Of a stretch of DNA of 64,000 nt, positions 11,346-34,831 are shown one piece after another. The stretch covers positions 33,061,491-33,125,490 of the forward strand of contig OY855906.1 in NCBI GenBank assembly GCA_963693305.1, in the 5' to 3' direction. Position numbers and translations under genes: made by a program. The notes beneath the pieces were generated by a model. That model was not told the origin of the DNA and did not search any database. It was given only the letters and a program-made list of their open reading frames with translations. This stretch comes from Meandrina meandrites. Its lineage: Eukaryota > Cnidaria > Anthozoa > Scleractinia > Meandrinidae. Position 1 is the first letter of the stretch, and every line of letters begins with the position of its first letter.

Positions 11346-11627
11346 TGTCTTCGTGCGAGTGAACGGGATCTGTTGTCTGTTGTGATTGACCGAACCGAAT
11401 AGGACTGGGAAAAGAAATCAAGTCAACTCAACAAGAAATCTTCGCGTAGAACTCAAAGCAAAATACTTCTGGGCAGTTAGAAAGGACTAATTTAAAGTAT
11501 AAACGAAAAAGACAAATTATATTTGATGCGTTCTATAAGATTTAGTAAACAGAAATCTTTCCATTCTTTTAAAACAAAAGGTGTAAGCAATTTCAAGACC
11601 GCATTTCACCTTGCATTGCAATTAAGT

Positions 11628-11784
11628 TTAGTATCACCCAACTAGTGGACTAATGCAAATCCTGTATTTTGCACAAATCAACACAAATCCTAACACAAAT
11701 CCTGCACTATTACTAATAGTCCTCTAGTAGCGTAGCCAATCAAAATACAGGATTAGCATTAGTCCACTAGTTAGGTGATACTAA
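11628..11784. mobile_element. MITE with TTAGTATCACC tips, copy 1
   Basis: The inverted ends TTAGTATCACCCAACTAG and CTAGTTAGGTGATACTAA enclose a short centre. The same ends recur at 12283-12480. The element directly abuts the composite repeat at 11787. Confidence 0.7.
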
Positions 11785-11786
11785 TT

Positions 11787-12276
11787 AACAATTAGATTAT
11801 GAGCTCGAGATTTCTATGAGGTGATAGTTGATGAGTCCGCAGGCCGAATCAACTATCACCTCATAGAAATTGAGAGCGAATAATCTAATTGTTTTAGTAG
11901 AATTCTAAATGAAATAAACGTAAATAATGGTTTCTAATTATTTTTCTACGCATTATCGAACTATTAAACGCTTTAACAAAATCGCACGCATTGAATTGTC
12001 CTTGGTAAATTTGCAGTTGTTTACGCGCGTGCACCCGTTTTTCAATTATTTCAAGCTTTAAAAGTCAAGAAACCGCTAATGTCCTTCTTTTAGTCTTCTC
12101 GGGAATTTTTTCATCCATTTACATCTAAACTTCCTTCCAAAACTTCGGATAAACGATAAAAACGTCGCATTTTGTGGACGACCTTCGGCAACTGCACACT
12201 AATGGCTGATAGTGTTCAATAGCTCAGCCAATCACATTGCAGCATTTGCATTAGTGTACTAGTAGAATTCTACTAA
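11787..12276. repeat. Composite MITE, copy 2
   Basis: Near-identical to 9987-10473, including the opening hairpin and the TAGTAGAATTCT-type tips. It is flanked on both sides by TTAGTATCACC-tipped MITEs. Confidence 0.75.
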
Positions 12277-12282
12277 TTAACT

Positions 12283-12297
12283 TTAGTATCACCCAAC

Positions 12298-12335
<38 letters not shown>

Positions 12336-12480
12336 GCTACTAGAGGACTATTAGTAATAGTCATCGAATAGCGAAATTCGTTACGCTTTCTTTCGTTTTA
12401 TTCCCAAATAAATCTTTCTTCAACTTGCATTTGCTAACTTTATTATTGCTTTTTCTGTCCGACTAGTTGGGTGATACTAA
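12283..12480. mobile_element. MITE with TTAGTATCACC tips, copy 2
   Basis: Same tips as 11628-11784 (TTAGTATCACCCAACTAGTG on the left, its near inverse on the right), with a different centre of about 150 bp. Confidence 0.7.
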
Positions 12481-12585
12481 AACAATTAGACCCTTCGCCC
12501 GCAAGGGCCACGGGTCAATAGCCCATTCGGCTTCGCCTCATGGGCTTTTGACCCGTAGCCCTTGCGGGCTACGGGTCTAATTGTT
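12481..12585. repeat. Hairpin with AACAATTAGACCC tips
   Basis: The ends AACAATTAGACCC and GGGTCTAATTGTT are exact inverses, with further pairing inward around the GCCCGCAAGGGC-like and CCCTTGCGGGCT-like blocks. It shares the AACAATTAGA tip with the hairpins at 9987 and 11787. Confidence 0.7.
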
Positions 12586-12616
12586 AATTATTACAACTTG
12601 TTGATAACCTTGATTA

Positions 12617-12782
12617 TTGCTGGCTTGCAACCACGTGACAAAGCAACCATGTTGGTTGACAAAACAATACAAACTTTTTCGCAGAATTTGCATAATAAAA
12701 AAGTTTATTTCCCAGCGGAGAGAAACGCTTTGTTCTTGTCCACCAGCATGGCCGCCGTGACGTCAGTTGCAAGCCAGCAATA
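12617..12782. repeat. Foldback MITE
   Basis: ATTGCTGGCTTGCAAC at the left end is the inverse of GTTGCAAGCCAGCAAT at the right end. Pairing continues inward with mismatches, including a CATG-x-TGGT-type block. Open frames on both strands here are products of the symmetry. Confidence 0.7.
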
Positions 12783-13038
12783 TGTACATGTATCACTTTT
12801 TTAAAAGATCAAAAATTTAAGGTCTCTCTACAAAAATAAGTAAATACATTATGTTTTCAGTCTACCTACATTACGTTTCTCATTTTTAGGCGTGGTATAT
12901 AAAATCAATTGATTTTTTTATAGTTCAGTTAAATACACGGGATGAATGGTCATCTCACATCCGACTGCTACTTAACATTTTTAACATTAAAAAACAAACA
13001 GAACATCACTAGGTCTCAGTCAAATTATAAAACGGTTG

Positions 13039-13044
13039 TTTATT
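13039..13044 (-). terminator. Possible poly(A) signal of the receptor kinase gene
   Basis: AATAAA on the minus strand begins 13 nt past the stop codon of the gene above. It would imply a very short 3' UTR; a more distal signal is possible. Confidence 0.35.
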
Positions 13045-13056
13045 TGCGATCCTCCA

Positions 13057-25837
<12,781 letters not shown>

Positions 25838-25863
25838 ACACAGCTTTTGTGGTAGGTTTCAAA

Positions 25864-25874
25864 GCTTTTATACC
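25864..25874 (-). promoter_or_regulatory. TATA-like box upstream of the receptor kinase
   Basis: GGTATAAAAGC on the minus strand lies about 27 bp before the chosen ATG at 25837. It would place transcription start almost at the start codon, giving a very short leader. Tentative. Confidence 0.35.
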
Positions 25875-25983
25875 TAAATATGTCAAATTTAATTATATTT
25901 AAGTCGCGCTGTTCTGGGTAATGGTCTTATCGAACTGGTTACCTGTGCTTGGCGCCGGTTATGTCAAGCCAAGTGATAAGGTA

Positions 25984-26250
25984 AAGACTGCGTACGAGCC
26001 TAGTGGCCCATCAGGCCGGAGCTTATCCCGGTTTCCGTAGCATGAAGCGACTAGACGTATTTCTACTCGCAGGGTTACCCTTAGCAGAAAATTCGTCGGT
26101 ACCCATTTATACACCTGGGTGGAGAGAGGTACTATGAGAGTTAAGTGTTTTGTCCAAGAACACAACACAGTGCCCTGGCCAGGGCTTGAACCCAGACCGT
26201 TCGATCCGGAGTCCAGCGCACTAACCATTAGGCCACCGCGCCTCCCACTA
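25984..26250 (-). repeat. tRNA-derived SINE, family B
   Basis: On the minus strand the head has GGTGGCCTAATGGTTAG (A box region) and GGGTTCAAGCC (B box). The body has a conserved block around CTCTCTCCACCCAGGTGTA and TAAATGGGTACC, and the tail GGCCTGATGGGCCAC. The copy at 32246-32536 has an extra stretch of about 25 bp that is missing here. Imperfect flanking repeats AAGTGATAAGG (25971) and AAGCGATAAGG (26254) look like target duplications. Confidence 0.8.
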
Positions 26251-26718
26251 GCTAAGCGATAAGGGCACGTTATAAGCTTTAGGCTAAAGGCAAATGTTGC
26301 AAATGTAGACAAGTGAATTGTGTTAAATCTCTGTCACGGTATAGTGGCTCTCATGTTAGAAGTGATGTCTTTTTACCAAAAAGTCATCCTTAAATGACGC
26401 CGCAAAGCGGCGCTTTCTCTTTCTTGTTATGGATGGCCGGATCAGCCGGATCAATAAAGTGTACCCTTAGAAACGAGAAACAAGTTGAAATTTTATTCTA
26501 CTTTTAGCTATCTCCTTAGCAGGTAGACAGACAAAAAAAACCACGCTAAAAAACACACGCTAAATAGAGATGGGGGCTACGAATTAGCCGCCATTTTCAA
26601 CCACGTGTTGTCACGTGACTAAACAAATGAAACCACGTGACAATGCGGAGCGTTCTTTGCTGAAGAAGACGGAAAATTCTTAATTTTCAGACTTTGTGGC
26701 GAGAATGATTATTGTTTA

Positions 26719-27572
26719 GGGGTGGACCATTTGATTTTTGATGGGGGGGTTGCAGGATTTTTAGGTTGCTAGATATTTTTTTTTATTCTTCCAGCCCTGC
26801 AGGATTTTTTTTTTTAATCTCCATGTCCTTGCACGATATTTTTTTAATGGAAATTTAAAACACAAATTTTGAAGTTAACTTGACCGTCACCAGCCACTCA
26901 AAAATCACCCTATTAGAAACCACCTTTACACGCAATGCCTTTTAAAGTTTGCATCTTTCTTTCATCTTTACTCAATGCACAAAGAAATGCATATCCACTA
27001 GCCTGGGGCTAGTGGATTTCCTTGTCAGGCTAGTGGATGTTACTGGGCAAGTGAACGTTTGTTCCTGCTAATTACGTAACGCTACTGAGAAAAGCCTTCA
27101 GACGTGCGTGTAATGGTTCCAACTCCAAAGGGCGAGCTGGAAAATCCATCTTATTTGCACCCTGTTTATTACTTTCAAAGCAAGAAAGAGGGACTGCAAA
27201 GAAGGAGAAATTGAATAGTAATCTGGCTTCTCAAAATACGTATTTAGTATTTGGAGTTATCTAGAGTTTCAAAAAAATGAGGGTTCAATAAATGGGGATT
27301 TGTAGATTTTACCAGTTAAGACGAATTTTGAGTGGACGTAGAAGCTGGAGGGGACATAACCAGCAGGTGTTGTCAATGGTCCTTTCTAAAGGCCAGTACC
27401 AGGACAGTTCCATTCACACAAAAATCATTTGCCACGCCCTGATTACGGCTGCTCGATATTTTTTTCCTTCTTAACAATTCTGTATGATATTTTTTTTAAA
27501 CCAGAAGCACATGCTCGATATTTTTTTTGGGATTTGCACAACCCCCCCATCAAAAATCTAATGGTCCACCCC
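26719..27572. mobile_element. TTA-flanked DNA transposon with poly-G ends, second copy
   Basis: The ends GGGGTGGACCATTTGATTTT and the inverse (right tip GGTCCACCCC) enclose 854 bp, followed inward by GATGGGGGG and CCCCCCATC. TTA flanks both sides (26716-26718 and 27573-27575). As in 678-2957, each end carries several short units ending in a T run (for example TGCACGATATTTTTTT and TGCTCGATATTTTTTTT), in the same orientation at both ends. No transposase is visible. Confidence 0.75.
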
Positions 27573-27828
27573 TTAGTTAACAATGATGTAGGTCTATGTT
27601 GGTGAACAAACAAAGTTCGACGTTTGAATCAACCAGCCGCGGCAAATTTTAGGCGAGTCTCGAAATCTCGGCGTTGCAAAGAGGGTCGTACAGGGGGGTC
27701 TCTGGCACGATTCACGGACGAAAAAAATAACGAATCACGGATCACGGATATTGAAATTTCATTTTCCCGAATCACGAAAATAAGTACTCTTTTATCCTGT
27801 TCTTACGCTACAAATAGTGTTTGAAGCA

Positions 27829-28022
27829 ATTTAAATACTCGAAACTCCTTGTTTCTTTGTAGTGGCTTTTGTTTGTCAAAATGCCTGTTTGTGCAGCTCC
27901 ATGTTTCTCAAACAGATCTCCAAGAGATACAAAAAAACCTTTCACCTTTTCTTTCCTTTCAGACAGGCATTTTGACAAACAAAAGCCACTTCAAAGAAAG
28001 AAGGAGTTTCGAGTATTTAAAT
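27829..28022. repeat. Foldback MITE
   Basis: TTTAAATACTCGAAACTCC on the left is the inverse of GGAGTTTCGAGTATTTAA on the right. Pairing continues inward with GGCTTTTGTTTGTCAAAATG and its inverse. Frames read through it are symmetric artefacts. Confidence 0.75.
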
Positions 28023-30183
28023 TTTCCCGCTAAACTTCAGGCTGAACTCTTTGACGTCACGCATACATTACTGGCTCCAAGATGGCGGCGTTCAGTTGTC
28101 GAATTTTGGGCTACTTTAGAGAAAGATTTCGTAGGGATTTAGCGCTCGTTGGATGCTGAAATTTTGGTGAATAACATATTTTTGTATAAACGTTTTATTG
28201 GCGTAAAGAAAATAAATGGCCATTCTGGAGTGAACTTCTCCTTGAAGCGAAACAACTTTGCAGCGAAACGACCGGACTCACAAAACAACGGCAACAACAA
28301 CAGCAAAGCAGAGAGCTACAGAGCCTTAGACTAGCGTTGTAATAGTCCCGCGCTGGGATTTTCTAGATCACGGAGTTTCGCACTCGGATTTTTGAATCGC
28401 GGTGTCTCGGGCTCTGATTTGAAAACAAATTGTAAGTCTCGGTCTCGGATTTTAAATGAGGGTCTCGGCGTCTCGGCGAGTCTTTATTTGGGTGAATTGG
28501 GTCGACCCAAATAGGTATTAAGTTCTGGTCATGAAAAGTTCGACGTTTCAACCGGGCCTTAGCCACATGAACACAAAGACTAGCAGCAAACGATCGAAGT
28601 TTTCATGTCAAACAGTTTCGTACTTTGCGACGGGACTCAGAATCTAAGTTTGGACGGCGATTAAAATTCACTAAAAGCGATTTGCAACTACACAATATGC
28701 AAGTTGATTTCAAAATGCCCGGCGGAAAATGACACTTGACGTTTTACTTACCAATTCCTGCACGGCGAAACTCTTTGTACTGGATGAGGACGATGAGCAA
28801 ACACGACATTGAGTAGTGCAGTGGCTATTGCAAAATCAAGCTGACCGTGACAATTCATGCAGACATCAATCAGTGATCAAATACCGTAATCCTAACTGAC
28901 AGCACATCATATGTAATGTCACTGTCGAAAAAAATCGGCCTGTGTGCGTGACTAATACCAGAAAATGTAGCGGTTTAAGGGTAGGTGCATAAACTAGCTT
29001 TAAATTTTTATTATTCATCATTTCCTATTTTTTTTCCTATTTTTTTTTTTTGGAGAACGGATTGCCCAGATTTAGCAAACCTTTCGAATCGAAGTAGTAG
29101 TAGTAGTAGTAAACTTTATATTAAGTGTAAGTCGTTCTAGCGTTTTATACACTAATTGGAAGACCGCTCGAGCGCGTTCGCGAAAAATACGGCTGTTTTG
29201 CAGTTTGTATATATATGGGGCATTTCGAGTCTGAAAACAAGCATTTCTTTCACAAATTAGCCATGAATCTTAATCCGTATAACAAAAGACGAAATCTAAG
29301 GTCTTGCAGGCGACAGGTGACATTCTAATAGCTAAGCGGATAGATTTTGGTGGCAACTTTTCTGAACTCGAATAATTATTCCTTCGTTGCCACTGACTGA
29401 ATTTCATCCGTTCTCTGCAATTTGTGTGATCAAAAGGCGGGGTGACTCAAAAAGTTGATTCTTCGCAATTGAACACAGCTCTGCAGTAAATTAACACATT
29501 GGCGTTTTCGACGCAAATGGGTGAGTTGTGCGTACACGGTAGCTTAATTGTTTATAGACGTCATCCACCCCTTTTTATCACAATTCTAGAGATAGCAAAG
29601 TGTATTAGTGTGTTCAAAGCAGACTAAAAGTGATTTTCAGTTGTTCAGGAGTGGTTATCGATTACCGTTAAAATTCTATCGACAGGGAAACTTGAAGCGC
29701 CATTGACACGAAAGAGGAAATTGGGTATGAACCCGTCAAAAAATCCTGATGCGGACCCGAGCAGTTTTGTAAATAAAGCAGCCAACTTTACGCGGCACCA
29801 CAGGCACCCGAATTTTGACGGGTCTGTGAAAATGCGCTTTAAACAATAAAATCTACTTCAACGCAGTGCACAAATGAAGCAATTCTTGTCTCTGAAAAAT
29901 TAAAAATTGTACTGAAAAAAAAATCTGACATATTTAAAGCTGACTGAGTGCTTTTCGATTGTTGAGGTATTTACATGGCTAAAAAATGTTACAACAAACC
30001 ACGAGACAATTGTATATGCAAGCTTCTCTGACAAAACAAACCAACAGAATTACAAACTTGGAAATATTTGCGAGACAAGTTTACGCGAGTTTCTCTTCGA
30101 TTCTCTGTCGATACCTGAAATTTTCCATTCAGACTGGAAACCAAAGGGTCTCTCAAAGCAAAATATGTTTCCTTAAAGTTCTT
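28023..30183. other. Intergenic, no gene seen
   Basis: It contains the dispersed repeat at 28562-28865 (see 10901-11285), a stretch at about 28340-28555 with repeated TCTCGG and TCGCGG-like words, and a short (AGT)n run near 29093. No coding frame with domain or splice support. Confidence 0.5.
28562..28865. repeat. Dispersed repeat, second copy
   Basis: Collinear with 10901-11285: CACAAAGACTAGCAGCA, TTAAAATTCACTAAAAGCG and CTTACCAATTCCTGCACGGC are in the same order, with small deletions. Confidence 0.6.
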
Positions 30184-30192
30184 GTGAATCAT

Positions 30193-30264
30193 TAGCCTGC
30201 GAACGCAGACGTATTTCCGGCTGTCGCTTGTCTCCGCCGAAAAATAACGTCTGTTCGCAGGCTA
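30193..30264. mobile_element. 72-bp hairpin element with 9-bp target duplication
   Basis: The tips TAGCCTGCGAAC and GTTCGCAGGCTA are exact inverses, with inner pairing CAGACGT/ACGTCTG. GTGAATCAT flanks it on both sides (30184-30192 and 30265-30273), a perfect 9-bp duplication. Confidence 0.85.
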
Positions 30265-30295
30265 GTGAATCATGAGCTTATTCGATTTTTTCACG

Positions 30296-30449
30296 ATCCC
30301 ATAACACACCTTGTTTACCCCCCAAAATTTTTGCATAAGCATTGTTTTTAATTTCTCCAGGGACGATTGTACGTCATTGTAAATCCCAAGAGAAATTGAA
30401 AACAATGTTTATGCAAAAATTTTGGAGGGTAAACAAGGTGTATTATGGG
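30296..30449. repeat. Hairpin MITE, 154 bp
   Basis: TCCCATAACACACCTTGTTTA at the left pairs with the segment ending TAATACACC-inverse at the right (AACAAGGTGTATTATGGGA). ATTTTTGCATAAGCATTGTT pairs with AACAATGTTTATGCAAAAAT further in. Confidence 0.7.
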
Positions 30450-31380
30450 AACGGTCAAAACAGCGAATACAAGAAAGCGGCTAAAATTCAGGTCATGCTG
30501 ACTCATGACTGATTATGAATCATAGCTGTAAAATTGGTATGAATCATGAATCTTCGTGTTTAAAACTTGGGAATCATGAATAACGAGAGATGGGTAAAAG
30601 AATCATGTATAACAAATGAATATGCTTCCGTCGATATTGGAGGCGAGTGAATATAGAATGCAAACTACGAAACTTCTTAACAGTTATATCACAGAAATTG
30701 CCGAAAATAGCATTTCCGAGCGTCTAATTTTCAAAATTTTCTGGGGGCGCATGCCCAGACCTTCCTTACAGGATAACACTGAAAACGCGATTAGGTATGT
30801 TACACACAGTAAAGTTATTTTCAAAAATGGATGAAAACAATGACAAATGAATCATGAATCATTGAAGCAAAACAAGACAGGAATAAGGAATCATGAAAGT
30901 CCAATGATTCCGCTTCCATCCCCGATGCTGACGAGAAAATATAATTGATTACAGAGAAATCGACAACAAAATCTTACAGTTAAGCTGTTAGAATTTCTTC
31001 TCTCGACTGCTAGACCTTAAATTTCTTTTTTTTTTTATGCTTTTGAACTTATAACGATGAAGATTCTGGGCTAATTTGAGAATGAAATGCTGTTTTCCGC
31101 CTCGAAATGCCTCACACGCTTATAAAATCTTTATAATTGGCCCTAAGGCCTCGCTTCCATGTAACTTCTGTTTTTTCCTGGATCGGTGTATTGTGTGATG
31201 CTGCGTCATCAGGAAGGGGCATTAGGAATTGCAGAAACTCCATTCCCCCTTAATCATGCCAAGAATTGTTCTCTAGATCAGAAAAAAGCTGTATCAAAGA
31301 TTTGTTAAGCATCTAATGTTACTTGACCTGGCTTGCGAGATATGTCCAGAAATGAACGCAGTCACGAAAATTACGAGTAG

Positions 31381-31550
31381 CGCGCTTGTTTCGGCCCATG
31401 GTTTAAAGAACCAGGTATATTTATGTATTGAGCGCTTGTTTTGGCTCATGGATTCAAGAACAAGGTATATTTATATGTTGCGCGCCTGTTTCGGCTCATG
31501 GCCGATGGTTTAAAGAACGAACGAGGTATGCGTAGCGCGCTTGTTTTTGT
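31381..31550. repeat. Minisatellite, about 60-bp unit
   Basis: About three imperfect units, each with GCGCTTGTTTCGGCTCATGG, a TTTAAAGAAC-like block and AGGTATATTTAT. The last unit carries a small insertion. Confidence 0.7.
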
Positions 31551-31624
31551 AGTCCAGTTCTGGACCCTTGTTGCGTAACAGAGAGACGGCCAGAACTGGA
31601 CTGTTGTTTTTGCGGATGGATATA

Positions 31625-32129
31625 CAGTGGAACCCCGCTCTACGGACACCCGCTTAATACGGACACCCCGGTATTACCGGGACAGTTTCGTTGGTCCCGG
31701 CGAAAACCTCATACATTTTCTCTTAAATTAACCCACTTAATACGGACACCCGTTAATACGGACAACGGACACTTTTCCGTGTCCCGAGTGACAAACTCTT
31801 ATTCATTGTCAACCCCGGGAATTAAAACGTTCTGTTGCTGTTGAAATGAGTTGTATTTCTTGTACATAGTAAAGTTGCGACATTGTTGAGTTTATTAAAG
31901 TTTAGTTCGAGTGTATGACTAGATCGTAAGGTTTTCGCAAAAACTATTAATTTTAGTCAGGGAGTTCACAGTTTGCATTTGTTACAGTTACAGTACAATT
32001 AAACAACGTTATGTTGCCGTAAAAACGTTTGCCTTCGTCTTTGCGTCGAGAAAACGTGTATCCGTGACTTTTTTCTGAGACCCCGCTTTGGCCTGTCCCC
32101 TTGGTGTCCGTATTAACGGGGTTCCACTG
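31625..32129. mobile_element. Tc1/mariner (pogo-like) MITE
   Basis: The inverted tips CAGTGGAACCCCG and CGGGGTTCCACTG are flanked by TA on both sides (31623-31624 and 32130-32131), the target duplication of this superfamily. The subterminal word TACGGACACC is repeated near the left end. No transposase is encoded in 505 bp. Confidence 0.8.
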
Positions 32130-32245
32130 TATTCATGTCGCAAGAGCGCGGTAGGGAAAAACCCTTAAATTTGTAGAATCCGCAATTTTCGCAAATTTTG
32201 TAAAATCTGCAGCGCCGCTTTGCCGATGTGTTGAAATTAACATAA

Positions 32246-32536
32246 AGTCTGCATACGAGCCAAGTGGCCCATCAGGCCGGTGCTTATCCCCGGTTTCCGT
32301 AGCATGAAGCGACTAGGAGTATTTCTACTCCCCCCTGGATGGGATGCTTGTCCATCGCAGGGTTACCCCCAGCAGTAAATTCGCTGGTACCCATTTATAC
32401 ACCTGGGTGGAGAGAGGCACTGTGAGAGTAAAGTGTCTTGCCCAAGAACACAACGCAGTAACCCGGTCAGGGCTCGAACCCGGACCGCCCGATCCGGAGT
32501 CCAGCGCATTAACCATTAGGCCACCGCGCCTCCCAC
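32246..32536 (-). repeat. tRNA-derived SINE, family B, with 13-bp target duplication
   Basis: Same family as 25984-26250, complete through the conserved CTCTCTCCACCCAGGTGTA block. The B box on the minus strand is GGGTTCGAGCC. GAAATTAACATAA flanks both sides (32233-32245 and 32537-32549), a perfect 13-bp duplication typical of LINE-driven insertion. Confidence 0.85.
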
Positions 32537-32605
32537 GAAATTAACATAACAAAGGACGAAAAAATAAATCGTAAATCGTTAAAATTGCAAAATCCCCAAT
32601 TTTCG

Positions 32606-33012
32606 TGACTACCCTGACTACACAGTCTACAGTGACTACACTGACTACAATAACTACACTGAGTGCAGTGACTACAATGACTACAGACTACACTGACTAC
32701 AATGACTATGGTGACTACACTGACTAAAGTGACTGACATTGACTACACAGGTTACAGTGACTTCACTGACTGCAGTGACTGCACTTATTACACAAACTAT
32801 GGTGTCTATGTTGTGGGTCAATTTTATCCTTGGTTCAAATTTTCTTTTCTTTTGCTTTTGGGTATGGTGATGTATGATAATGAGTTTAAAACAAAGGAAA
32901 ATAAAATTTGAACCAAGGGTAAAATTGAACCACAACATCTACACTGATTACAGTGACTACACTGATACAGTGAATACACTGACTACATTTACTACAGTGA
33001 CTACACTTACAG
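32606..33012. repeat. Irregular TGACTACA satellite with a hairpin inserted
   Basis: Degenerate 8-12 bp units built on TGACTACA fill 32606-32800 and 32938-33012. Between them a near-perfect palindrome (32806-32945; arms around ATGTTGTGGGTCAATTTTA and its inverse) interrupts the array. Thr/Tyr/Asp-rich frames read here are not genes. Confidence 0.75.
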
Positions 33013-34010
33013 CCCAAATTTTCCATGTACTAGGATTTACCTGGAATTTTACTTCTGGGACTGGGATTTAGAAAAAAAAATTGGCTGCATAATGAGATTC
33101 ATAGACTCCTCCACCCCCCTTCCAGGCTCCTCAGTTATATCTCACTCGCAAAATCACGTGATTTTGTATTGCGGGCCCATAAATGGAAGGACAACTATTT
33201 TCAATTTGGTTGTACCTTACTAAGTTTACAGGGTTAACTCTACGGAAAATAAACTGTAATTGCCTAGGATACTTGTAAATATGCTGAGCAAATTCAAGTG
33301 TGAAAGAATTCCAGCTTCAACTTTTTTTTCTGATTCAGCTTGTGTATTCTATGCGAAGACTTTTACCCTTGGAAATACGATTAAATGATAGCTTTAAATT
33401 TTTTCTGTAGTGATAAGGAGATAATGGAACTCAAAAGTTGTAATAAGAAGGCACGACAAACGAATAAACTGTTATTACAAGCCGCGAATTTAAATGTTGT
33501 CCTTCCAGTGTGAGCCCTCGCTACTTTAAGTCCGCGGCAACCAAACAATTTCACGTGATTTTGAAAAAGAGCAATTACATGTAAAATTCAACAATAGTGG
33601 GAATGAAAGTGCAAAGTTTGAACAAAAAGTCCCAACAATAACTAAAAGGCCTGGTGATTTAGCATTTATCCTGCATCTCCTGAGTAAACCATAGAGTTGG
33701 CAGTTCTTGGAATAGGGCTGTTTACTTTAAGTCCACAAATTACAATAACAATAACATCAAATTTATTTGCATTCCTATTGACATAGATGGTATTGCATGT
33801 TAAATAGAGGAAAACAATATATTGATATAAATAACGAAAAAAAAACAGAGTAAATTTTAATTTAATTAACTTAATAACTATCACCGTCTTTTTTTCTGGA
33901 AGGCTTCAAAAATAAAGTAGCCTAATTACATGTACAGTAACTGAACTGCTAGCTGACAGCAAATTGTATCGAATATCTACTCCCCAAAGATACATGATAG
34001 TCAAACAAGA
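33013..34010. other. Intergenic, no gene seen
   Basis: Downstream of the HAD hydrolase gene on its strand; presumably holds its 3' UTR. I see no other gene. Confidence 0.5.
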
Positions 34011-34724
34011 TTACAATTGAAACTTCCCGTTTGCCAAAAGATCAGGTAAATCTGCAATACTATTGATTATAAAATCCGGATTACTTTCCTTGATATACTC
34101 TTTAGTTTGTGTTCCAGTTAAGACCGAAACAGTCCAACACCCCGCGTTCTTGCCCTCATGTACATCGATCTTTGTGTCTCCAACTTTGACGACGGCACGT
34201 GGATCGCTTATGCCGAAAAACTTCATAGCAGAATGAATCATTGCTGGATGAGGTCTTCCATGGCCTGCCTTTTCAGCGCTGGAAAGGTAGTCCACCAGCT
34301 CTGTCCAATTCAACGTCGATGTGATCGTTTCCACGACACTGTGCGGAAAACCACTGCCAACAGCGATCTTCATTCCCGCCGATTTAAGCTTGGAAAAAAC
34401 GTCTGTCGTCCCTGGAATTTCGTTCTTAATCAATGATAAGTGTTCGTTTAGAAAATATTTGAAATCTCTGAATATGACTTCGACATCGATGTTCGGCGAC
34501 GTGTTACTCTGCTTATGCAGCTCGTTCAAGATTCTTTGAATGGCGTCTCTCTTCTCCATTCCTCGATATTTATTGACAATTTCCACATCGATGTCATAGC
34601 CATGTTTGCTAAATGTTTCTCTCATAGCAACAGCAACAAGTGGTACTCCTTCAATCGAATCATCTACAGTTGTTCCCGCAAGATCAAATACTAACAACTT
34701 GATGTTCGCCAACTCGTCCGCCAT
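34011..34724 (-). CDS. HAD-superfamily hydrolase, phosphonatase-like (PhnX-like)
   Basis: Intronless frame of 237 residues plus stop. HAD motif I is VFDLAGTTVDD (residues about 12-22), with nucleophile Asp and the D-x-A-G-T-T form typical of phosphonoacetaldehyde-hydrolase-like enzymes. Motif II is probably AVGSGF, followed by Lys in SSAEKAGHGRPHP. Motif III/IV is VVKVGDTKIDVHEGKNAGC. A helical cap lies between motifs I and II. This fits the PhnX-like branch of soluble HAD phosphohydrolases; the substrate cannot be told from sequence. The start at 34724 (MADELANIK) puts motif I at the usual place. An in-frame ATG at 34784 would add 20 residues with Arg and few acids (MFFSAVHISRIRW), conceivably a mitochondrial leader. 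It is divergent from the OVCA2-like gene. Lack of introns may reflect retroposition or transfer, but proof is lacking. Confidence 0.88.
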   Translation of the reverse strand: MADELANIKLLVFDLAGTTVDDSIEGVPLVAVAMRETFSKHGYDIDVEIVNKYRGMEKRDAIQRILNELHKQSNTSPNIDVEVIFRDFKYFLNEHLSLIKNEIPGTTDVFSKLKSAGMKIAVGSGFPHSVVETITSTLNWTELVDYLSSAEKAGHGRPHPAMIHSAMKFFGISDPRAVVKVGDTKIDVHEGKNAGCWTVSVLTGTQTKEYIKESNPDFIINSIADLPDLLANGKFQL

Positions 34725-34831
34725 CTTTGCGTTGTCATCACTGAGCCAGCGGATCCGGCTAATATGGACAGCGGAGAAAAACATCGAGCCCGAGCCTGTG
34801 GTACGAAGACTATGGACAGCGGTAAAATAAA
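34725..34831. promoter_or_regulatory. Divergent promoter between HAD hydrolase and OVCA2-like gene
   Basis: Only 107 bp separate the proposed start codons of the two opposite-strand genes. The region has no clear TATA box. If the HAD start is the upstream ATG (34784), the gap shrinks to 47 bp. A shared bidirectional promoter is the simplest reading. Confidence 0.6.

Noticed and set aside
27624..27824. Plus-strand frame next to the second TTA element
   Set aside because: Built on repeated ATCACGGAT-type words and has no recognised domain.
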